A DNA stretch of 64,000 bases from Anaeramoeba flamelloides (taxonomy: Eukaryota; Metamonada; Anaeramoebidae): NCBI GenBank assembly GCA_027625915.1, contig JANTQA010000012.1, positions 11,928,501-11,992,500 on the forward strand. Reading direction: 5' to 3'. The notes beneath the pieces are model-generated. The model was given only the letters and a program-made list of their open reading frames with translations. It searched no databases and was not told the DNA's origin. The position numbers and the translations under genes were made by a program. Below, one piece after another: positions 56,740 through 64,000 of this stretch. Numbering within the stretch: the stretch's first letter is position 1; each line of letters opens with the position of its first letter.

Positions 56740-57971
56740 GTAAAATTTAATATTAACAGAGAATAGTCACTAACATAAATTCAAAATTTTGTTCAAATTT
56801 ATGCAGATGATCTTATTCTCATTATGAAGGGTCCCTTTAATCTCTCTAAAAATTAATTTAGAAAGGATTTTTGAAATAATAAAAAGATTCGGGATGAATT
56901 CACATAATAAAAAAAAAAAACCAAATATAAAAAAGAATTAAAAGATATTTTTTATCTTGGGATTTGGTTAGAAAAAAACACACATCTTGAATATAATTTC
57001 AAAAAAGGTAGAAAAGTCCTTGTAAACACTTAATCGATTGTTTCAACAAAATAAAACTCAGTAATGGGGTAAAAATAACTCTTTTCAAAGCTCTCATTTT
57101 AAGTCAACTTTATTATGATCTCAAAATATTTGACTTGTCACAAAGTGATTTTGAAAGAATTGATAGATTTATCAATAAATCAGTTACAAATTTCTTACAA
57201 ATTAATATTCATTCACCACTATTAATTTATAAAACTGAAGCGAAAAATGATCTTGCTAGATTAAAAGTATACCATAGAAAATCTAAATTGATTGAAAAAT
57301 TAGATTTGTTAAATTTAAAACAATTAAAAACGAAGTTAAATTTTCCAACATTTGAAAATGAAAATATTAATTGGTATACTGAGGAATTAAAATTATTAGA
57401 TTTAGAATTAAAAGTTTTTCGATTAACCAAATTGGAAAATCCAACTAGTTGAAAAGTTCAACAATATCTAAAAATTATAAAACAACAAAATTGTAATTTC
57501 AAACAATAAAAATATTTAAACTGAAAAACTTCAAAAAAATTCTAAAATTTCGAAATTTTACTAATTGCTTAAATAGGTACTCTTATGTAACAAGCAAAAA
57601 TAAAAATAGAAATTGTGATTTATGTAAAGAAAAGTTAAATATTGTTATCATAGAAGACTTTGATCATTTTTTGTGGGAATCGTGTAGTCAAGTGCCGCCA
57701 AATACCTAGGTTTTTTTTTATTTAAGAAATAAACAGAAAATTAAATAAATTTTCGGTTTCTCTCTTAAATTAAAAAAAACCTAACGGCGTCCGGCCGATG
57801 AAAAAAATCGAAATCTCTGGATAAATAAATTTTATAAAAATAATAAAAAAATTAATAATATCGGAGATATTATTAATAAAAGGAATTCATCATTTATATT
57901 ATCGTTAGTAAGTGATTATAAAATTTGTGATTCTTTAACAAAATTTCTAAAAAAAAGTTTAGAAATTAGGT
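56740..57971 (+). mobile_element. Decayed, 5'-truncated LINE (non-LTR reverse transcriptase)
   Basis: The RT catalytic motif YADD is at 56800-56811 within VQIYADDLILIMKG. Further on come LINE-typical segments: FFILGF near 56950, YDLKIF near 57117, and an open stretch at 57135-57452 (SQSDFERIDRFINKSV). The Cys-His knuckle near 57615-57685 (CDLC, then HFLWESC) is followed by a tail reading EKNRNLWINKFYKN and ending near 57971. The 5' half (endonuclease and early RT) is missing and several stops lie between the motifs, so it is dead. It is antisense to the host gene. A hairpin element splits it just after the knuckle. A sister fragment lies at 37700-38060. Confidence 0.85.
57689..57799. mobile_element. 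CCTAGG hairpin element inserted in the LINE
   Basis: About 111 bp inserted between the LINE codons for Cys-Ser (57683-57688) and the continuing LINE frame from 57800. Arms: CCTAGGTTTTTTTTTATTTA, AGAAATAAACAGAAAATT and the inverted counterpart ending AAAAAAAACCTAACGG, with GC-rich edges AAGTGCCGCC and CGTCCGGCC. This gives a clean insertion site for the family. Confidence 0.75.
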
Positions 57972-57972
57972 G

Positions 57973-58081
57973 AGGTGCCGTCAAGTGCCTAGTTTTTTTT
58001 TTAATTTTTGAAATGAGAAGAAAATATATTAATAAATTTTCGGTTTATTTCTTATATTAAAAAAAAACTAACGGTACACAG
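57973..58081. mobile_element. Second CCTAGG hairpin element at the LINE 3' end
   Basis: AGGTGCCGTCAAGTGCCTAG then a T-rich arm, GGTTTATTTCTTATATTAAA and ACTAACGGTACACAGG. It has the same length and layout as the 57689 element, placed immediately after the last LINE codons. Confidence 0.7.
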
Positions 58082-58758
58082 GAGAAAAGTAATTTTCTCT
58101 ATTCAAAAAAAAATAAATTCAAAATTTTAAAGGATAGATCTTGGAATACTTGTTATGTCTCAGTGCCACTTTTTCAAGACAAAAAAAAAAAAAAAAAAAT
58201 CTATTTCGGAATTTTTTGGTTTCGAATCGTTTATTATTAAAAAAATTTTTTTAATAAGCTAATCCAAAAAATCATGTAAAAAAATTGAAGTGTCAAAGTA
58301 AAATTCAATTATTACATTGGAGTATTCTTATCTTTTAATTTTTAGGTGTTTAGAAATTAAGGATCTCCAAAAAATCTGATGATTTATTTTTAAATTGTTG
58401 ATCATTAAATTGTTTATTGCCACTTACTCATTAAATTGAAATACTTGCTTCGAAATATTTTGTCTTTTATAAAAATTCAAGGGTTTATAATGGACTATTA
58501 TATAACCATAAAATTCTATTACAAAAAGGAAACTATCTAATTGAAAAATGATTTCTGTTTCGCGAAGATTTAAAGGTAGGTTGGCACAACTGTATAATCA
58601 ATGTTATCGAAAAGAAAGGTAAATAAAAGACAGCACAATACAATAAAGCACAGCACAATACAAGAAGAGGCATTACACGACAAGTAAAGATAAGATACTA
58701 CAAGACAAGACTGATAAAAGAAAAGAAAAAAAAAATTAATAATAAAAGAAATTTTTAC

Positions 58759-59807
58759 TATTTTTATGATATGTCGCGCTTTTTAATTGTGGATTTCTTA
58801 ATATTAATTCGCAATGATCTGGAGAAAACCAACCAACAATACCATTCAATTCGCCAAGCCACCATTCGTCTTGGTGAGCTTCCAAAATTGTTATAAACTC
58901 GAATTCCTTTAATGACAATTCCCCCTTTGTTACTGAGTTATAAGACTTTCGAACGATCGCTGTTTCTCTATCGTTGCGGTTTCTATAAGTTCTAAAGTAT
59001 AGCAGTATAACCAATATTTTAATCCATTCTCCGATGGACCCCAGGCATTGATTTAGGAAAAATAATTCACTTTGATAATTTTTAGTTAAATTTTCAGGGA
59101 CGTTCCCATTCATTAATTTATTTGTGAGTTCTTCAATTTGTTTATCATAATTTTTTTTATGTAAATTTAGCCATTCTAAGACTGGATACAAATCGTTGCG
59201 GTATCCCTTTGCAATTAATTGAGTTTTTAATTGCAAAAACATTTTGATGATTCGGAAATTCCAAATCAATTCTTTAGTTTCCTCTTCGGAAGATGTTGCC
59301 AAATAATAGGTTTTGTTTAATGTAATGAATTGGAAACTGTTTGCCTTTTTAAATTTGCTATTTTGGAAATTAGTATATTGGATCGAAATCACGTCGTTCA
59401 AATCAATCGTGGATTGTGCAAGCTTGATATCATAAATGAAATTCTTTTTGTGAATACCCAATTGGTTGCCAAATAAGACAAACCATTTTTCTTCCCATTT
59501 TCCTGGCTTTTCAGAATAAAATAAAAATCCGTTTTTAAACAGCGGAATGGGTGGAATGGGCCCAGATAATAAGTCTAAATCTAATACAAGTTTTTTGACA
59601 ATTTTTTCTGGTTTTTTTGAAGTCGTTTCAAATTGTTGTTGTTGCTTATTGCTATTTGTCTTTGTTGCGATCCCCAATAATTGTTTCCTAATACTTATAG
59701 AATTTACTCGAAATGATTCCGAATGTACAGTATGTCTTTCAAATGATTGTGTTTCCCGTAATGATGAATATGATAAATTGGAATTTTTATGAATATTTAC
59801 ATAAATT

Positions 59808-59808
<1 letters not shown>
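58759..59808 (-). CDS. Multi-PH RasGAP gene, upstream exon (PH-helix-SH3)
   Basis: About 349 residues, open from the acceptor AAAAAAAG at 59809 to the donor at 58758. A PH domain runs from about 59540 to 59230 (KNGFLFYSEKPGKWEEKWFVLF). A helical linker with GEWIKILVILLYF follows, then a textbook SH3 domain at about 58965-58800 (ELSLKEFEFITILEAHQDEW, WWLGELNGIVGWF). The order is the same as the modules in 49792-56534. There is no in-frame ATG between the poly-A tract (59811-59844) and the PH domain; an in-frame stop lies at 59858-59860. A further 5' exon must therefore exist upstream, but I could not place it. If read alone to the stop at 58736 it would be a 3'-complete small PH-SH3 protein; I prefer the spliced model. 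Confidence 0.75.
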
Positions 59809-59845
<37 letters not shown>

Positions 59846-62737
59846 AAGAGAAATATTTTAGTTTTTTAATCCCAAATGAAATTGTTATTTAATGTTTATA
59901 TTTTTAATTTAAACTTGAATTTTTTTAAAATAAAGAAATTAAACAAAAAATTTGTTTTGTGATAATGTAATTTAAAAGTTCGATTGTTTGTTGAATTAAA
60001 AAAAAAAATTATTTATTAATAGTTTATAACATTTAAAATTTTTGTTTTATGTGCAAATTAAAGAGATAAGCCCTCATACATTTTGGACAATTTTTAAAAA
60101 ACTTTTACTCAAAAAAATTTGAAAATGAATTTTGCATTTTTGCCCATTTTTCAACATGTTTCAATTATTAATAAAAAGGCAGAAAATAAACTTTTAAAAG
60201 TAAATTTCTTGTTAAATTGATCATTTTTTTCAAATTGTTTTTGTTTTGGTTAGCTCTATACTTGAGTAGTGAGAAAAAGTAAATTTTGAAAGAGAAAAAA
60301 AAATTTATTTTTATTATTGCCATTTTCATGAGAAGATGGCGGTTTGGAAACCAGTAATATTCTTACAGAAATGTTATCAATAATACACTCCATAATATAT
60401 TAACAATATATATATATATATATATATTCTAAGGATAAAATTATCTTATCATATAGATTTTTTTCTCTTTATTATTGGTGTAATGATTTAAAATATGAAC
60501 TTTTTGTAAAATTAATTATAAAAAACCAAGTTGAAGAAAAAAATATATTTTTGTTGTTTAGTTGGAAGGTTTCATTTCAATGATTTAACAGAACAAACCA
60601 AAGAGATTAATCTACAGCTTCATGATGATTTTTTCAATTTATAAAAAACAATGTAACAAGATGCAATTTATCAAATAGAAAAACAATTGGGAATACAATT
60701 ATAAATTTTTGTTTCAATTTTAAAAATGATTATTAATCATATTTATACCAACTTTTAATGAAAATTGCCAACTTCTTTTATTTCTTGAATGGTATTTTTT
60801 TTATTTATTAAATTATCTGAAAATAAACTAAAAACAAAAAAAAAGATAAATTTTAAAAAGTTTTTCCCTTTTCACTCAATATTATTGTTTAATATTTGAA
60901 AACAAATAATAATAAACAAAATTAAATATTGGTTAGATTTTCAAAAGAGTAAAGGTACTTTACTAACAAATAATATGATTACTAAACCACAAAACTTTGA
61001 TTAAAAATTTTTAAATAATATGACGAACAATATTTTTTGTTTTTTTAACCTGTCATACAACTCTCTTTATTCAATCAGTTCTTATTTATGAAAGGATTCT
61101 TTCAATAATAATTCGCAAAAAAACCAAAAACACGTGCAAAAACAAATAAAATGTAATAATAATATAACTTTGTATTGAAACCATTTTTCTTGTTTGGTTC
61201 GTTTTACTTTGGGAATGATCTTGGTTTTGATTTTTGAAAGAAAAAAAAAAAAAAAAAATACAAAATTCGGAAATCCTCTCAATTTTCTTGTATGATCGAA
61301 TCTTCTCTGTGTAAATGATGATAATTATAAAACTCAAACTGATTCTATTTGATAAAACTTTTAAATTTGGTACTTAAGGTATCTATGAAAGAATAAAATC
61401 GAAAAAGTGTTAAAAAAAAATTTTAAGTTTTTCATTTTTTCTTTATGAAATTATTTTTTCAATTTTATTTTTAAATTTTGTACAAATTTATTTTTCATTA
61501 AAACTCAAATAATTGTTGTTCGGCTTCGGGCTTAATGACCATTTATGGTGTAGTGTGGAGGTTTTTTCCATCCAACATCTTGTGTGAAAATGGTCATTTT
61601 ATTTTTTTTTTTATTAAGATATCTTTGGCTTCCTGATCGAATTGAATAAACTTTTTGATAACTAAATCCAAAATACTAAAAAATTTTTTCATCTGGTGTG
61701 TAATCCTTAAGTAAAATATTTTTTGGTTTTCGTTGACTAAAAAAATGTCAAAAATGAGAAACTTTTTTGTTAATGACAAATATTAAGAGAATAAAAGAAA
61801 CTTCAATATGAATAATTTTCACTTCCGATATCTTTGTCATTTAAATTTGGGTTTTACAAAGAAGAATATTATCCTTTAACATTGAAAATTTATATAAATT
61901 GCGTTTGGAAAACTGGATATTTAATATTGATAAAGTTTTTTAAAAAAAATATTAGGTAAATAGGTCTATTGAGGGTTATCAATTGTTTTAGGGTTACTTT
62001 TAGAAAACTTTTTTTGGTCACACTTTTTTTGGCCACACTTTTTTAAAAATACATTATTTAAAGCTTTTTTTTTTTAATTCTATTTTTAGGTAATATTTTC
62101 TATTACTGTTTGAAAATTATAAATTAGATCCATTTTCAAAAATTTAGTTTTCATCAATATGAAGAGTGTTTATCAAAAGCATCCATGAAATGGTTCTAAT
62201 TTAATATAAAGAAATGTTTAAAAGTTGCAATGATATGTAGGACCACGAAATTTTCACAAAAAGTTGGTTTTAAAAATGATAAAAAATCATTTAACATTGA
62301 AACAAAAAATTTGTTATTCTGTACATATTATGCATTGAAAAAAATTCTTGCCATGAAAATAAGTCCTGTCATCATTTTTTTGATTGTTAATATTAGGAAA
62401 ATTGTTATGGAATTTCTTTTATTTTAAAATCAATCACTTTTTAGAACTAAACAAATTTTTTTTATGGACTCAGTAATAAACCTACCCAAAGTTCATTAAG
62501 GTGAGGGTACCTATAGAATACTCAATTAAATTGTTTGATAACCTAAATAGATCTACCTATTTTGAAAAAAAATAAAGTTTTATGGAGGTTTGTTATAGGT
62601 TTGGCAATCATAATTTTTATTCTTGTTTTTTGATTAGTTGAATATTGTTTTAAACTAGTGTAATTTAATTAATCATCATTTAAATAAGTAATGAGTTATA
62701 ATTTTCAGAGTTTGATTCTTTAAATAAAAGGGGGTTG
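59809..62737. other. Intergenic or 5' intron of the multi-PH RasGAP gene
   Basis: Poly-T of 34 at 59811-59844, an AT run at 60405-60426 and AT-rich filler. It probably includes the missing first exon of the minus-strand gene, not identified. Frames at 61082-61337, 61594-61779 and 62230-62427 have no domain. A GC-richer hairpin lies at 61505-61605. Confidence 0.5.
61505..61605. ncRNA. GC-richer stem-loop island, possible structured RNA
   Basis: The arms AATGACCATTT (about 61533) and AAAATGGTCATTTT (about 61587) form a stem of 11-12 bp around GGTGTAGTGTGGAGG and TTCCATCCAACATC, which can pair further (TGTGGA with TCCAACA-type). A T-run follows at 61600-61613. This could be a Pol III transcript or only another small foldback element; no known ncRNA class matches. 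Confidence 0.3.
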
Positions 62738-63441
62738 GCATAACTTGCAAATTATTGCAAAATGCGAAAATTTGCAAAATTTTATTAATATTATTCTAAA
62801 GATTGTGGGTGAATTGAATTGGTATCTCAGAGGCTTGTAGTGTTCCTGTGTATTGCTACACGATTGTAATAAAATGTTAGGAAATGTCAGAGGTATGACA
62901 ATTTTTAATTGTGTAACATTAGTAAATTCCATCGTTATGACAATTTTTTAATTAGTAACATTTGTGAAAATGTCATTAGTCCGAAATTGTCATAACTATG
63001 ACATTTTTTTTAGATAGTATATTTACATATTTTAGATTCAGAGTAGGTAAGGTACGTAAGGTACGTAAGGCCGAATGAATGTATTTTGATTTTTGATGCA
63101 TAGAAAAACCGCTGATTTGTCTTGGATAGGGTAAGGTAAGGTATTGGTGAGTATTACTTGCTATTTTCTGGATTTTTCCGAAATGTCATAGTTATGACAA
63201 TTTCGAACTAATGACATTTTCACAAATGTTACTAATTAAAAAATTGTCATAACGATGGAATTTACTAATGTTACACAATTAAAAATTGTCATACATATGA
63301 CATTTCCTAACATTTTTCAACTATTATGAAGTAACGTATTGAAATGCTACAGGCCTATAAGATACAAATTCAATTCGCCCACAATCTTTAGAATAATATT
63401 AATAATAATTTTGCAAATTTTCGCAGGTTATACTTACAGCC
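62738..63441. mobile_element. Long-inverted-repeat element with ATGACA/TGTCAT words
   Basis: Inner arms 62876-63007 and 63181-63310 match with only about three mismatches in 128 bp. Less conserved outer arms continue to about 62738 and 63441 (AAGATTGTGGGTGAATTGAA against TTCAATTCGCCCACAATCTT). The arms repeat TGTCAT and ATGACA words. The 173-bp loop contains GGTAAGGTACGTAAGG repeats. No transposase. The gradient of identity, high inside and low outside, is unusual. Confidence 0.8.
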
Positions 63442-64000
63442 TTAAAAAAAGGATTTGATTTTAAATAAATGAAATAACAAATCAATTTTTCTAATATTAA
63501 CAATCAATAATGATGCCCAGGTTTTACTTACATGTCCTGATTTTTTTCAAGACTAATCCTTTCGTGTCTTTAGAAAATTGCATTTGTTGCAAATTTTTGT
63601 TAAATTGAAAAATTTTTCATAAAGTTGAAGATTTATCTCTTTACCGTTCGGGAAAAAAAGTGAAACAGGGAAAAAAGATCAACACGGTTTTTAAATGAAA
63701 ACCATAATAGAACCTGAAAATTCAAAAGTAAGATCAATTAATAAAAGAAAAAAATAATGATTCAAAACAAAAAAGAGGATTAAGCACAATAATAATTTTT
63801 ATAATACTATCTTTTCAAGGGGTTTTCTTTGATTGATCAATTATTTGAAAATTTATGAAAAATTTGAATTTTTTTGAGATCTCCAAAAATACTCAGATTT
63901 AATGGTGATAAGAAAGTAGATTTAAATTGTGTTTGTTGATTTGATTGAAAATAATATAATGGATTATTTTTTGAAGTTAATTGGTTTCTTCTTTTAATTG
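63442..64000. other. Right edge of window, nothing supported
   Basis: AT-rich, no frames, hairpins or RNA genes recognised. Confidence 0.5.

Larger units (their letters stand above)
56535..58758 (-). other. Intron of the multi-PH RasGAP gene, carrying a LINE
   Basis: Donor GTAAAAAT at 58758 and acceptor TTATACTTAG at 56535. Both junctions are phase 1: the A before the donor plus AC after the acceptor restores an Asn codon and the reading frame. The upstream frame would otherwise stop eight codons after the donor, and the downstream exon has no start. Contents: poly-T at 56547-56565, a plus-strand LINE at about 56740-57971, two small hairpin elements, then AT-rich filler. Confidence 0.65.

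Noticed and set aside
57135-57452. Separate host gene of 105 codons
   Set aside because: It is in line with YADD upstream and the Cys-His knuckle downstream, so it is part of the LINE.
58736-59677. Independent complete PH-SH3 gene
   Set aside because: Its apparent start is a TTG, the frame is open further upstream with no ATG, and a phase-matching donor precedes the stop.

Overview
This 64 kb window comes from a very AT-rich nuclear genome of a single-celled eukaryote. Evidence for a eukaryote: GT...AG introns (GTAAAT, GTAATT and GTAAAA donors; TAG or AAG acceptors), a tRNA-Tyr(GTA) with a 13-nt intron and the eukaryotic C1:G72 pair, and genes of eukaryotic signalling families carrying long Asn, Gln and Lys/Glu runs. 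All five 3' gene ends that are visible use TAA, and Gln is encoded by CAA, so the standard code fits. The mix of RasGAP, multi-PH/SH3, RhoGEF and ankyrin-BTB proteins with sparse introns resembles free-living amoebae. An Anaeramoeba-like organism is my best guess, but that is inference, not proof.

Layout. 1-5143 (+): 3' part of a spliced gene joining a RasGAP domain to a DUF547 domain, with dispersed repeats in its introns. 5144-7167: intergenic, with a 755-bp inverted-repeat element flanked by TTAA. 7168-15822 (-): an intronless 2,884-residue ankyrin protein with a C-terminal BTB domain. 15823-39066: about 23 kb with no protein gene I can support. It holds a tRNA-Gly(CCC), a decayed tRNA, several families of short inverted-repeat elements, a 2.4-kb palindrome, a perfect palindrome with 111-bp arms and a LINE tail. 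39067-39152 (-): tRNA-Tyr. 39691-41970 (+): RhoGEF (DH-PH). 44594-46021 (-): AATF/Bfr2-type ribosome-biogenesis factor, the one clear housekeeping gene. 49792-59808 (-): exons of a giant protein with repeated PH-helix-SH3-like modules and a C-terminal RasGAP domain. A decayed LINE, itself hit by a small hairpin element, sits in its 2.2-kb intron. 59809-64000: intergenic, with a 700-bp long-inverted-repeat element.

Three of the five protein genes regulate small GTPases: two RasGAPs that keep the catalytic arginines and one RhoGEF. They are not an operon; they lie on both strands and are widely spaced. They fit a genome rich in Ras/Rho regulators. The rest of the window is dominated by non-autonomous DNA elements with TTAA or TA flanks, some nested. 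They also account for some of the bulk of the large introns. I found no CRISPR array, rRNA or virus-like element.
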